Shown here: positions 17,146 through 25,540 of the stretch, one piece after another | How positions within the stretch are numbered: the first letter of the stretch is position 1 | Layout: each line of letters begins with the position of its first letter | Source of the DNA: Salegentibacter holothuriorum | GTDB taxonomy: Bacteria; Bacteroidota; Bacteroidia; Flavobacteriales; Flavobacteriaceae | DNA length: 64,000 nucleotides | Direction of reading: 5' to 3' | Assembly (NCBI RefSeq): GCF_900168045.1 | Contig: NZ_FUYY01000002.1 | Coordinates: 806,001 to 870,000, forward strand | The notes under the pieces: generated by a model | What the model saw: only the letters and a program-made list of their open reading frames with translations | Told to the model about the DNA's origin: nothing | Database searches by the model: none | Translations under genes and position numbers: made by a program

Positions 17146-17832
17146 ATGTTAGGATATTATATAATTGCCGGGCTCATTTTTATAGTGAGTATGTATGTGA
17201 GTAATAAGTTGAAAAGTAAGTTCAAAAAATACTCTAAAGTGCATTTGCAAAATGGAATGAGTGGAAAAGAGCTTGCCGAAAAGATGTTGCGAGATAATAA
17301 TATTAATGATGTAAAAGTTATTTCTACTCCGGGAATGTTGACAGATCACTATAACCCACAAAAAAAGACGATTAATCTTTCTGAAGGGGTGTATAATCAA
17401 AGAAATGCAGCTGCAGCTGCTGTAGCCACCCACGAAACCGGTCACGCCATTCAGCATGCAAATGCTTATAGCTGGTTAACCATGAGAAGTCAATTGGTGC
17501 CGGTAGTAAGCGTAGCTTCAAGATTCTCACAATGGGTGATTTTTGGAGGATTAATCCTTATGGCCACTACCGCTATTGGAAGTACGGTTTTACTTTTAGG
17601 GATTATCATGTTTGGGATGGGAACTTTGTTTAGTTTTATAACATTACCGGTGGAATATGATGCCAGTAAACGCGCTTTAGCCTGGTTAGAAAACGAAAAT
17701 ATGGTATCGGGCCAGGAACACGAAGCTGCCGAAGATTCCTTAAAATGGGCGGCAAGAACTTATGTGGTTGCCGCAGTTGGTTCTTTAGCTACTTTGCTTT
17801 ACTTCCTTAGTATTTATATGGGAAGGGATTAA
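17146..17832 (+). CDS. YugP-like neutral zinc metallopeptidase (membrane)
   Basis: A 228-residue membrane protein starting at ATG 17146, where a hydrophobic segment begins (MLGYYIIAGLIFIVSMYV). The zinc site is HETGH at residues 96-100 (HExxH), followed by helices near residues 115-165 and a C-terminal helix around 210. A later acidic region (LPVEYDASKRALAWLE) may supply the third ligand. This matches the YugP family of membrane-embedded proteases with unknown substrates. A terminator follows 35 bases after the stop. Confidence 0.85.
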   Translation: MLGYYIIAGLIFIVSMYVSNKLKSKFKKYSKVHLQNGMSGKELAEKMLRDNNINDVKVISTPGMLTDHYNPQKKTINLSEGVYNQRNAAAAAVATHETGHAIQHANAYSWLTMRSQLVPVVSVASRFSQWVIFGGLILMATTAIGSTVLLLGIIMFGMGTLFSFITLPVEYDASKRALAWLENENMVSGQEHEAAEDSLKWAARTYVVAAVGSLATLLYFLSIYMGRD

Positions 17833-17866
17833 TATTAAAATTATTTCTTCGGAAAATTTATAAAAG

Positions 17867-17897
17867 AAAACCCGCTTCAACCGAAGCGGGTTTTCTT
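17867..17897 (+). terminator. terminator after the zinc peptidase gene
   Basis: A perfect 12-bp stem AAAACCCGCTTC/GAAGCGGGTTTT with loop AACC (17867-17894), followed by a T-rich tail. Confidence 0.88.
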
Positions 17898-17922
17898 ATT
17901 TAGTATAATTAGAAAGCCTTTA

Positions 17923-18005
17923 TTCGTCAAGCTGAACTAGTTTCAGCTTCTAACAAGTTTTGATAATGAACAACTTAGATTCTGAAATAAATTCAGAATG
18001 ACGAT
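17923..18005. repeat. double-hairpin repeat, family A copy 3
   Basis: TTCGTCA ... TGACGAT ends with two internal hairpins, GCTGAACTAGTTTCAGC and TTCTGAAATAAATTCAGAA. The compensated base changes relative to other copies keep both stems paired. Confidence 0.85.
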
Positions 18006-18050
18006 TTGAAAAGAAGCTTAATATCAAAAGAAATTACTTTTGCTAAAAAT

Positions 18051-18581
18051 CTATTCCGGACGTTTATCTCTAATTTGGGGAATACGTTCGTCCAGTAATT
18101 TAAGTCCTAGACCATCGGTTCCCATAAGATCAAACAATTCGAGTGCGCGACGCATAGTTTGTTCTTCTTCCATTTGTTCCTGGATAAACCATTGTAGAAA
18201 ATACTCTGTGGTATAATCGTTTAGCTTTCTACATTTCCCTACCAGGTTATGAATAGATTTTGTGATAGCTATTTCCTGATCTAAAGCAGTTTCAAAGATT
18301 TCTTCCAAAGATTTAAAATCGTGGTTTACATTACCAACCTCAGGTGAAAAAGCAGTACCGCCATTGTCGTTAATATATTTAAAGATCTTCATCATGTGCT
18401 CTCTTTCTTCTGCCGACTGCTCGTAAAAGAAATCTGCGCTATTAGAAAGTGCATTATGGTCACACCAGGATGCCATCGCTAAATAAGCTGATGATGAGTG
18501 TGCTTCTTTCTCAATTTGTTTATTTAAAAGATCCATAACATCTACATGGATACTTAATTTTTGTCTTACTAAATCTTTCAT
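18051..18581 (-). CDS. ferritin
   Basis: A non-heme iron storage protein of 176 residues. The start at 18581 was chosen because the family's usual N terminus (MKDLVRQK...) begins there; an in-frame ATG 15 codons earlier adds a non-family extension. The four-helix bundle signature and ferroxidase residues are visible: KEAHSSSAYLAMASWC (residues about 25-40), EQSAEEREHMMKI (about 54-66) and IQEQMEEEQTMRR (about 134-146). It is encoded alone between family A repeat 3 and an uncharacterised small gene. Confidence 0.92.
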   Translation of the reverse strand: MKDLVRQKLSIHVDVMDLLNKQIEKEAHSSSAYLAMASWCDHNALSNSADFFYEQSAEEREHMMKIFKYINDNGGTAFSPEVGNVNHDFKSLEEIFETALDQEIAITKSIHNLVGKCRKLNDYTTEYFLQWFIQEQMEEEQTMRRALELFDLMGTDGLGLKLLDERIPQIRDKRPE

Positions 18582-18754
18582 TTCTTTATCATTTAATTCT
18601 ATAGTGAATTTAGTATAAGTTTTCACCTATACATCTCCAACTTGCTACCAGCACTGTGCCGGTTATATTCATCATATTCTATAAAATTAGCCAAATGCCG
18701 GGTAAGAACCTAATTGCAAAATGAATTTAGAAATAGTCTAAAGTGTAATGTGTT

Positions 18755-19069
18755 TTAAACTGATGCAGTTAGAAGGGAGTTGAGTTCAAGCATTGCAAAA
18801 GTGCCGGTAATAAACTCTTTAAGATCTATGCTTTCTACGGTGTTGAACACAAAAAAATGCTGGCGGTTGCAAAGCATAAGCATTTCCATTCCATGGCTGT
18901 TTTCCCCGTTAAAATGTGCTTCTAAATCAATTTCTTTAACCTGTTGTCTAAAAGCTAGCAATTGGCAAAAACCAAGCTTAATGGTTTTATGCGGAAACTT
19001 TATAAAGAAGCTCCGCTGCTTATCACACTGATAAGAAATAAAGAATTGTGACTGGTGTAATACTTTCAT
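18755..19069 (-). CDS. uncharacterised 104-residue soluble protein
   Basis: I do not recognise a named family. The protein has no signal peptide or membrane segment. It contains several cysteines (YQCDKQ, GFCQLL, MLCNRQ) and a mixed alpha/beta pattern ending in ELNSLLTASV. It is supported as a real gene by a full consensus promoter immediately upstream (TTTG, 20 bases, TAATTTTG) and by normal codon use. It lies 44 bases downstream of the Lrp regulator stop and reads the same way, but its own promoter suggests separate control. The transcript would have only a few untranslated bases. Confidence 0.7.
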   Translation of the reverse strand: MKVLHQSQFFISYQCDKQRSFFIKFPHKTIKLGFCQLLAFRQQVKEIDLEAHFNGENSHGMEMLMLCNRQHFFVFNTVESIDLKEFITGTFAMLELNSLLTASV

Positions 19070-19077
19070 TCTGACGT

Positions 19078-19109
19078 CAAAATTAATCCTTATTTAGAAT
19101 AAATCCAAA
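19078..19109 (-). promoter_or_regulatory. promoter of the 104-residue protein gene
   Basis: On the minus strand TTTG (19109-19106), 20 bases, then TAATTTTG (19085-19078). The -7 element ends only 8 bases before the ATG, implying an almost leaderless mRNA. Confidence 0.65.
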
Positions 19110-19112
19110 GAA

Positions 19113-19583
19113 TTAAATTTTGATTTGTCTTTTTATTTGTTGATTTAACGAAATAAAAGTCTCTGTGCGGGATATACCTTCGATAGCCTGAATGTTTTTA
19201 TTCAACACATTCATTAGATGCTCATTATCTCTACATAGAATTTTTATAAAAATAGACCAGTTACCGGTAGTATAATGGCATTCTATTACTTCAGGGATTT
19301 CACTAAGTTTTTTTACGGCCTGTGGGTTACTAACCGCTTTATCTAAATAAACCCCCACAAAAGCCATGGTTTTATAGCCAAGTAGGCGGGGGTTAATCAT
19401 AAGTTTTGAGCCTTCAATTAAACCAGCTTTTTCCAATTTTCGTAAACGCTGATGAACTGCCGCGCCGGTAATTCCTATATTCCTGGCAATTTCAAGGATA
19501 GATTTCTTGGCATCTTCCATTAAGAAATTTAAAATGGTCTTATCTATACCATCTATAACAACATTTTCGTTTACAACTTTCAT
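19113..19583 (-). CDS. Lrp/AsnC-family transcriptional regulator
   Basis: A 156-residue regulator: an N-terminal winged helix-turn-helix (IDKTILNFLMEDAKKS, EIARNIGITGAAVHQRLRKL, residues about 12-60) and a C-terminal RAM ligand-binding domain (VGVYLDKAV, ECHYTTGNWSIFIKI, EGISRTETF). Such proteins sense amino acids and often control an adjacent amino-acid gene. It follows the saccharopine dehydrogenase-like gene by 53 bases on the same strand, so lysine or a related amino acid is a plausible effector. That link is inference. Confidence 0.93.
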   Translation of the reverse strand: MKVVNENVVIDGIDKTILNFLMEDAKKSILEIARNIGITGAAVHQRLRKLEKAGLIEGSKLMINPRLLGYKTMAFVGVYLDKAVSNPQAVKKLSEIPEVIECHYTTGNWSIFIKILCRDNEHLMNVLNKNIQAIEGISRTETFISLNQQIKRQIKI

Positions 19584-19636
19584 TGGGGGTGGTTTATTTA
19601 GTTAAATAGCTAAAGTAGGCAATTGATTTTAAAAAT

Positions 19637-21010
19637 TTAGTTGCCTACTTCTCCAAACGGATTATAACCTAAATATTCCGTTTCGGTTTCTTTAAAAATA
19701 ATATTGTGCTTTTCTAATTCTTGCAGGATTGGTTCATAAACTTCTTTTTTTATTGGAAGCTGAACGCCTGGAGTGGTTATTTCCCCTTTTAAAATTTTTA
19801 AAGTGGCTATTGCTACCGGAAGACCTACAGTTTTAGCCATCGCGGTTTCTGCCTGATCTTTCCCGATATGCACCATGGTGGCGTCTATTTGTTTTTTCTT
19901 GCCATTTAGTTCATATCCAAACTTATGGTACATCACAATCATATCCTTATCATCTGGTGCAAGGCTCCATTTATCCATCAATATTTTTTGGAGCGCTTGT
20001 GCAGGAGTAGCTTCTTTAATACCAATCTTTTTGTTTTTGTTGAAGATATCCAGCTCTAGAAGTTTCTCCCACATAAGGTCGTCCTGATCTATTTTTAGAT
20101 TATGCCTAAGTTTAAGTTCTACCGTATCTGTAGGAGAATAGGGAAGAAAGGAATTCACAAAATCACGATAACTCATATTTTCTGAATCTTTTATGGTAAA
20201 GCTATCATCGGTCATTCCCATTTGCACAAACATATTCCAGGCACGGCTAAACCCAACCCTTCTAATGGTGCCGCGGTAAAGCGTAAGCACATCTTCCAGC
20301 CCGTAAATACTCATATAGTCTAATGAATTTCTGTTGGCATAGCCTTCAAATTTCCCATAGTCTTCAACTTGTAAAAGTTCTGTTCTTCTAAACAATCTGT
20401 GATATGGAATATATTTATACTTTCCTTCCTGAATAAATTTAGCAACCCCTCCCTGTCCGGCAACGACTACGTTTCTTGGATTCCAGGTAAATTTATAATT
20501 CCAAAGGTTGGTGTCACTTTCTGGGGCAACGAGTCCGCCTGTAAAAGATTCAAACAAAAGTATTTTTCCGCCTTTTGCGCGAATTCGGTCTATTACCTGC
20601 ATTGCGCTCATATGGTCTATGCCGGGATCTACTCCAATTTCATTCATGAATATGAGTCCGTTTTCCTTTACTTCTTCATCTAAAGCTTTCATTTCTTTGC
20701 TGATATAAGAAGCGGTAACCATATTTTTCCTGAACTTCACACAAGCTTTGGCAACTTCAATATGGAATCTAGCCGGAAGCATGGAGATTACTATATCGGC
20801 ATTTTTTACTGCGTTCTCCCTGCTTTCAGGGTTAAAAACATCCAAATGAAATGCTTCACAGCGGTTTTTACTTCCGCAGGCTTTTTTAGCATTTTCCAGA
20901 TCAATATCACCTATTTTTAAAAATAAATCTTCTGTCTCGGCTTTAGACAAAAGATGCTCAATTAAGACAGAAGTAGATTTCCCCGCCCCTATTATTAAGA
21001 TTTCTTTCAT
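19637..21010 (-). CDS. saccharopine dehydrogenase-family protein
   Basis: A 457-residue NAD(P)-binding protein. A Rossmann fold begins at residue 4 (ILIIGAGKST) and continues with DIVISMLPARFHIEVAKAC and NEIGVDPGIDHMSA, hallmarks of the saccharopine dehydrogenase (glutamate-forming) family. The C-terminal domain (TVGLPVAIATLKIL) is also typical. In lysine catabolism this enzyme splits saccharopine into aminoadipate semialdehyde and glutamate; some relatives act in other pathways. The downstream Lrp regulator, and a glutaryl-CoA dehydrogenase gene elsewhere in this window, fit lysine degradation, though no lysine-ketoglutarate reductase is seen here. Confidence 0.88.
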   Translation of the reverse strand: MKEILIIGAGKSTSVLIEHLLSKAETEDLFLKIGDIDLENAKKACGSKNRCEAFHLDVFNPESRENAVKNADIVISMLPARFHIEVAKACVKFRKNMVTASYISKEMKALDEEVKENGLIFMNEIGVDPGIDHMSAMQVIDRIRAKGGKILLFESFTGGLVAPESDTNLWNYKFTWNPRNVVVAGQGGVAKFIQEGKYKYIPYHRLFRRTELLQVEDYGKFEGYANRNSLDYMSIYGLEDVLTLYRGTIRRVGFSRAWNMFVQMGMTDDSFTIKDSENMSYRDFVNSFLPYSPTDTVELKLRHNLKIDQDDLMWEKLLELDIFNKNKKIGIKEATPAQALQKILMDKWSLAPDDKDMIVMYHKFGYELNGKKKQIDATMVHIGKDQAETAMAKTVGLPVAIATLKILKGEITTPGVQLPIKKEVYEPILQELEKHNIIFKETETEYLGYNPFGEVGN

Positions 21011-21078
21011 AAAATAAATTAGTTTTGTGTAGTGGTTAACGAATGTATTAAATCTTTAATTGATAAAAAATTACCTAA

Positions 21079-21468
21079 ATGGATAAAAAGTTTTTAATAA
21101 CCGGGACTGTTTTTGGACTTTTAGCAGTAATAATTGGTGCTTTTGGTGCGCATGGTTTAAAACCATTGTTAGATGAGGCAGCCAGGAATTCTTTTGAAAC
21201 AGGAGTGAAATATCAAATGTATCATGCCTTACTGTTTCTTTTAATAGGAAGCTTAAATCGAAAACAATTTAACTTTCAAAAAAAGGTATTTTTCTTACTT
21301 TTATTTGGAGTAATTTGTTTTTCCGGGTCTATTTATTTGCTTGCAACCAATAATTTAACACCTATAGATTTTAAAGGAATTGCATTGGTAACCCCGCTGG
21401 GAGGCACGTTATTAATAGCCGGTTGGATTTTTTTACTCATTGAATTCGTGAAAATAAAACACAAATAA
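21079..21468 (+). CDS. DUF423 small membrane protein
   Basis: A 129-residue protein of the DUF423 (YgdD/TMEM256) family with four hydrophobic helices. The N-terminal signature FGLLAVIIGAFGAHGLK is characteristic, followed by SFETGVKYQMYHALLFLLIG. Its function is unknown. It is divergent from the saccharopine dehydrogenase-like gene across 68 bases and is followed by pckA on the same strand, which has its own promoter-like site. Confidence 0.9.
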   Translation: MDKKFLITGTVFGLLAVIIGAFGAHGLKPLLDEAARNSFETGVKYQMYHALLFLLIGSLNRKQFNFQKKVFFLLLFGVICFSGSIYLLATNNLTPIDFKGIALVTPLGGTLLIAGWIFLLIEFVKIKHK

Positions 21469-21506
21469 TTTTAAGAAAGTTTAGCAGTTTATCTCTATAA
21501 GATTTA

Positions 21507-21514
21507 TAATTTTG
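21507..21514 (+). promoter_or_regulatory. -7 promoter element for pckA
   Basis: TAATTTTG matches TAnnTTTG. GTTTA 16 bases upstream is a weak -33 candidate. The predicted leader is about 25 bases. Confidence 0.45.
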
Positions 21515-21542
21515 TATCCATAAACAAACCACACACTTTTTT

Positions 21543-23144
21543 ATGGATGTACATACCCAAACTACGAAAACGATTTCGTTGGAAAAATATGGAATCAAAA
21601 CCACAAGGGTACATTACCAATTATCTTCTGAAGAACTTCATTATGATACTATTGAGCATGGTCTTGGAGAAGAAACAAATTCTGGTGCTTTAGCGATTAA
21701 TACCGGTGTATTTACCGGGAGGTCTCCAAAGGATAGGTTTATTGTAAAAGATGAGGTAACCCGCGATGATGTTTGGTGGGGAGACATCAATATCCCTTTC
21801 GATGCAGATAAATTCGATAAACTTTATACTAAAGTAGCTACATATCTTTCTGATAAAGAAATTTATGCACGTGATGCTTACGCTTGTGCTCAAGATGAAT
21901 ACCGCTTAAATATAAGGGTGGTAAATGAGTATCCATGGTCCAATATGTTTTCTTATAATATGTTTTTGCGACCAGAGGAAGATGAGTTGAATGGTTTTAA
22001 AGAGGATTGGTTGATCCTAAATGCTCCTGGTTTTAAAGCAAATCCTGAAGTGGATGGCACAAGACAGGAGAATTTTGCGATTCTTAACTTTAGTAAAAAA
22101 ATTGCTCTAATTGGAGGAACCGGTTATACCGGCGAGATTAAAAAAGGAATTTTTTCAGCTTTAAATTTTATACTTCCTGTAGATAGGGATACGCTTCCAA
22201 TGCATTGCTCAGCCAATGTTGGCGAAGATGGTGATACTGCTATATTTTTTGGACTTTCAGGAACTGGAAAAACCACGCTTTCTGCAGATCCCAACCGGCG
22301 ACTTATTGGAGATGATGAGCACGGTTGGACTAAAGAAAATAAAATCTTTAATTTTGAAGGAGGTTGCTATGCCAAAGTAATTAATCTTACTGAAGAGAAT
22401 GAACCCGACATATACAGGGCTATTAAACCAGGCGCCATTTTAGAGAATGTTATTTTAGATGATGAGGGCAATGTAGATTTTACTGATACTAGCATTACTC
22501 AAAATACAAGGGTGAGTTATCCTATTAATCATATAGATAACATTCAGGTGCCTTCGGTAGGTGAAAACCCAAAGAATATCTTTTTTCTTACGGCTGATGC
22601 TTTTGGTGTTTTACCTCCAATAAGTAAGCTTACTCCAGGCCAGGCTGCTTATCATTTTATAAGTGGTTATACGGCTAAAGTTGCAGGTACAGAAGCTGGA
22701 ATTGAAGAGCCGTTACCAAGCTTTTCAGCTTGTTTTGGTGCACCTTTTATGCCTTTGCATCCTACCAGGTATGCCGAGATGTTAAGTGCTAAAATGAAAG
22801 AGGCTGGGGTAAATGTTTGGTTAATTAATACCGGTTGGACTGGGGGAGCCTATGGAACGGGTAAGCGAATGAAGCTCAAATATACCCGTGCCATGATTAG
22901 TGCTGCACTTAACGGTGAGCTGAAAGATGTTGAACTTACTACTCACGAGGTGTTTGGCTTACAAATGCCAGTAAATTGTCCAAATGTTCCTGCCGAAGTA
23001 TTAAATCCAAAAAAAACATGGGAAGATAAAGCTGCCTACGATAAAAAAGCAGAGGAGCTTTCAAACTCCTTTAAAAGGAATTTTAAAAAATTTGAAGAAT
23101 ATGCTAATGATGAAATTATGGCCGGCGGGCCAACTTCTTCATAG
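21543..23144 (+). CDS. pckA: phosphoenolpyruvate carboxykinase (ATP)
   Basis: Converts oxaloacetate and ATP to phosphoenolpyruvate, CO2 and ADP, the entry step of gluconeogenesis. The 533-residue protein has the complete P-loop GLSGTGKTTLSADPN (residues about 237-251), the metal-binding IGDDEHGW, the N-terminal substrate block NTGVFTGRSPKDRF, and the late block NTGWTGGAYGTGKRM. Length is normal for the ATP-dependent bacterial enzyme. It is a single-gene unit with a promoter element before it and a terminator after it. Confidence 0.97.
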   Translation: MDVHTQTTKTISLEKYGIKTTRVHYQLSSEELHYDTIEHGLGEETNSGALAINTGVFTGRSPKDRFIVKDEVTRDDVWWGDINIPFDADKFDKLYTKVATYLSDKEIYARDAYACAQDEYRLNIRVVNEYPWSNMFSYNMFLRPEEDELNGFKEDWLILNAPGFKANPEVDGTRQENFAILNFSKKIALIGGTGYTGEIKKGIFSALNFILPVDRDTLPMHCSANVGEDGDTAIFFGLSGTGKTTLSADPNRRLIGDDEHGWTKENKIFNFEGGCYAKVINLTEENEPDIYRAIKPGAILENVILDDEGNVDFTDTSITQNTRVSYPINHIDNIQVPSVGENPKNIFFLTADAFGVLPPISKLTPGQAAYHFISGYTAKVAGTEAGIEEPLPSFSACFGAPFMPLHPTRYAEMLSAKMKEAGVNVWLINTGWTGGAYGTGKRMKLKYTRAMISAALNGELKDVELTTHEVFGLQMPVNCPNVPAEVLNPKKTWEDKAAYDKKAEELSNSFKRNFKKFEEYANDEIMAGGPTSS

Positions 23145-23176
23145 CATTGTTTTTAATTAGTTAGTTAATTGAATCA

Positions 23177-23212
23177 AAAAAATCCGGTGTACTTTACACC
23201 GGATTTTTTATT
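23177..23212 (+). terminator. terminator after pckA
   Basis: A 14-bp stem AAAAAATCCGGTGT/ACACCGGATTTTTT (23177-23190 with 23196-23209), loop ACTTT, ending in a T run. Confidence 0.9.
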
Positions 23213-23267
23213 TAAAAAATATAAATGGAAGGTAATCTTAATTCACTGGGTGAAATTTAAAATGCTT

Positions 23268-24014
23268 CTATTTTTTATTTACTTCAGTAATATATTTTTG
23301 CAGCGCCATAGTCATAGAAGGGGTGTCTGGAGTTGGCGCTTTTATATTAACAGTTAGGCCATGTTCTTTGGCGGCTTTAATGGTCGTGTTTCCAAATACC
23401 GCTATTTTCGTTTGTTTTTGTTCAAAATCCGGGAAATTTTCGAATAGGGATTTGATACCGCTTGGGCTAAAGAAAACCAAAATATCGTAAGTTACATTAC
23501 GCAGGTTAGAAAGGTCACTCACCACAGTCTTATAGAATGTAGCCTGTTTCCATTCAACACCTAATTTGTTTAGGGTTTTAGGAACGTCTGGCTTAAGCAT
23601 ATCTGAAGATGGTAATAAGAATTTTTCGTTCTTATATTTCTTAATAAGTGGAGAAAGATCAGCAAAAGTTCTTTTACCAACATAAATTTTCCGCTTGCGA
23701 TACACTACGTATTTCTGTAAGTAATATGCTACAGCTTCACTTAAACAAAAGTATTTAAGGGTGTCTGGTACCTTAAAACGTAAATCCTCGGCGATTCTAA
23801 AGAAGTGATCTACAGCATTACGGCTAGTAAGAATAATAGCTGAATACTGGGTGAGATCTACTTTTTGCTGGCGTACTTCTTTAGAAGAAACACCTTCTAC
23901 GTGGATAAAAGGGATGAAATCAATTTTTACCTTTTGTTTTTCCTCAAGCTCAAAATAAGGAGAATTCTCTACTTTAGGCTCGGGTTGGGAAATCAAAATT
24001 GTTTTCACTTTCAT
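23268..24014 (-). CDS. hemD: uroporphyrinogen-III synthase
   Basis: Cyclises hydroxymethylbilane to uroporphyrinogen III in heme synthesis. The 248-residue protein has the two-lobed family pattern: ILISQPEPK at the N terminus, AIILTSRNAVDHFF near residue 82, then FFSPSGIKSLFENF and IAVFGNTTIKAAKEHGL near residues 185-220. Sequence conservation in this family is low, so the call rests on these blocks and length. It follows the DUF4271 gene by 28 bases on the same strand, a common flavobacterial pair. Confidence 0.9.
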   Translation of the reverse strand: MKVKTILISQPEPKVENSPYFELEEKQKVKIDFIPFIHVEGVSSKEVRQQKVDLTQYSAIILTSRNAVDHFFRIAEDLRFKVPDTLKYFCLSEAVAYYLQKYVVYRKRKIYVGKRTFADLSPLIKKYKNEKFLLPSSDMLKPDVPKTLNKLGVEWKQATFYKTVVSDLSNLRNVTYDILVFFSPSGIKSLFENFPDFEQKQTKIAVFGNTTIKAAKEHGLTVNIKAPTPDTPSMTMALQKYITEVNKK

Positions 24015-24042
24015 ATGTCAATACTTTTATTTTATCCTTAAT

Positions 24043-24645
24043 TTAAATTGTAATTACCTTGTACAAAATAATATAAGGTGAAATTTCGAGAGCGCAAAGG
24101 TACAAAATAAAATAAAACCAATTAGCCGTAATGAGACTTTGATTTTCCCTGTAAATCAATAACAGGCTAAAAATATTGGATAGGACTAAAATACCTACTA
24201 TAGTATATAAACTAAAGGCGGTAGGAGTGTAGGTGTAGATAAATATTAAACTGGGAATTAATAAGATAAGTCCTATGAAATTACGGTAGCTTATTTTTTG
24301 ATAGAGGTAAGAATCTATCTGGGTATCTAAATCAAAAACATTACCTATAATTTTTTCCAGGCCAAATTTGAGCAATACAAAACTGGCATATGCTGTGGCA
24401 ATTCTAATGAATAGAACGGTGGGGTCCAGAGCTGATTCCTCCCAGAAAAAATTGAAAAAAAGGAAGAAAATTAATGAAAATGAGATGAGGTGAACAAAGA
24501 AGAGTAAAATGTTAAAAGGATGAAAAGCCTTATTCTTTTTTCCTCTAAACATCATAAATTTGTTTGAGGTAAGTAGAGACATAAAATCTTCAAATCGCTG
24601 TGGATAAGCAGTTTTCACAATGGCTAATAATAGGAATGCCCCCAT
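24043..24645 (-). CDS. DUF4271 membrane protein (start uncertain, possibly non-ATG further upstream)
   Basis: A protein of 200 residues from ATG 24645 with about six membrane helices; function unknown. In-frame codons upstream continue a plausible family N terminus (LEAVERHISSLDWITITL) as far as a CTG at 24699-24697, with no ATG before an in-frame TAA. A TACATTTG promoter element at 24723-24716 would put the transcript start only about 12 bases before that CTG, so translation may begin there or at a neighbouring rare start. Cotranscription with hemD is likely. Confidence 0.82.
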   Translation of the reverse strand: MGAFLLLAIVKTAYPQRFEDFMSLLTSNKFMMFRGKKNKAFHPFNILLFFVHLISFSLIFFLFFNFFWEESALDPTVLFIRIATAYASFVLLKFGLEKIIGNVFDLDTQIDSYLYQKISYRNFIGLILLIPSLIFIYTYTPTAFSLYTIVGILVLSNIFSLLLIYRENQSLITANWFYFILYLCALEISPYIILYKVITI

Positions 24646-24715
24646 TAAAGTTATGGTGATCCAGTCTAGTGAGCTTATATGTCTTTCTACAGCTTCCAGT
24701 ATTAGAGTTTTTATG

Positions 24716-24723
24716 CAAATGTA
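24716..24723 (-). promoter_or_regulatory. -7 element for the DUF4271-hemD unit
   Basis: The minus strand reads TACATTTG. No exact -33 TTTG was found. It lies 71 bases before the first ATG but 17 bases before an in-frame CTG. Confidence 0.45.
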
Positions 24724-24781
24724 TAATTATTTTGAGGTTAAAACTTGAAGATTAAGCCGGGAAACGAAGATTTAAAATGCC

Positions 24782-24789
24782 TACATTTG
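24782..24789 (+). promoter_or_regulatory. -7 element for the mannose synthase-dihydroorotase-DUF4296 operon
   Basis: TACATTTG matches TAnnTTTG and ends 17 bases before the ATG at 24806. It faces the minus-strand element at 24716, making a compact divergent promoter region. Confidence 0.45.
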
Positions 24790-24805
24790 TGCAAAAATTG
24801 GTAAG

Positions 24806-25540
24806 ATGGTAAAGGGGATAGTCATTGTACCCACCTTTAATGAAATTGAAAATATTGAGCGACTGGTTAGAAATGTGTTCTCCCAGCATAAAGAATTTCA
24901 TATTTTGGTGGTAGATGATAATTCTCCCGATGGCACCGCAACCCGTGTAAGAACGTTGCAAGCTGAGTTTCATGATAAGCTTTTTCTTGAAGAAAGAATT
25001 GGAAAATTAGGTTTGGGAACAGCTTATATTCACGGATTTAAATGGGCACTGCAAAGGGATTACGACTATGTTTTTGAGATGGATGCCGATTTTTCCCATA
25101 ATCCAAACGATCTAGTGAGATTGTTTAATACCTGCAAAAGAAATGATGCCGATGTGGCTATAGGTTCCCGCTATGTAACTGGTGTGAATGTGATTAACTG
25201 GCCTATGAGCCGGGTTTTATTATCCTGGTTGGCATCTAAATATGTAAGGTTTATTACCGGAATGGATATTCACGATACCACGGCCGGTTTTATTTGTTAT
25301 AAAAGAAAAGTACTCGAAACTATAGACCTGGATAGTATTCAGTTTGTGGGCTATGCGTTTCAGATAGAAATGAAGTTTAAGGCATATTTGCTGAAATATA
25401 AATTAGAAGAAGTTCCTGTAATATTTACAGATAGAACACGAGGAACTTCAAAAATGAGTGGCTCCATAATTTCTGAAGCTATTTTTGGGGTAATAATAAT
25501 GAAGATTAAAAGTCTTTTTAAGCAGATTAAATTAAAATGA
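24806..25540 (+). CDS. polyprenol-phosphate mannose synthase (GT2 family)
   Basis: Transfers mannose from GDP-mannose to a polyprenyl phosphate on the cytoplasmic face, supplying lipid-linked mannose. The 244-residue GT-A fold shows VPTFNEIENI (residues 8-17), VVDDNSPDGTA, the metal-binding EMDADFSHNP near residue 93, IGSRYVTG near residue 122, and RTRGTSKMSG toward the end. It is cytosolic or peripheral, lacking the C-terminal helices of fused versions. It overlaps the dihydroorotase start by 4 bases (ATGA). The product could feed the DUF2723 membrane protein at 60-63 kb. Confidence 0.9.
   Translation: MVKGIVIVPTFNEIENIERLVRNVFSQHKEFHILVVDDNSPDGTATRVRTLQAEFHDKLFLEERIGKLGLGTAYIHGFKWALQRDYDYVFEMDADFSHNPNDLVRLFNTCKRNDADVAIGSRYVTGVNVINWPMSRVLLSWLASKYVRFITGMDIHDTTAGFICYKRKVLETIDLDSIQFVGYAFQIEMKFKAYLLKYKLEEVPVIFTDRTRGTSKMSGSIISEAIFGVIIMKIKSLFKQIKLK

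Noticed and set aside
18780-19031. Plus-strand 83-codon frame opposite the 104-residue protein
   Set aside because: The minus-strand gene has a full consensus promoter and ordered motifs; the plus frame has neither.
21079-23144. DUF423 and pckA as one operon
   Set aside because: pckA has its own TAATTTTG element and a 74-base gap, so separate transcription is more likely.
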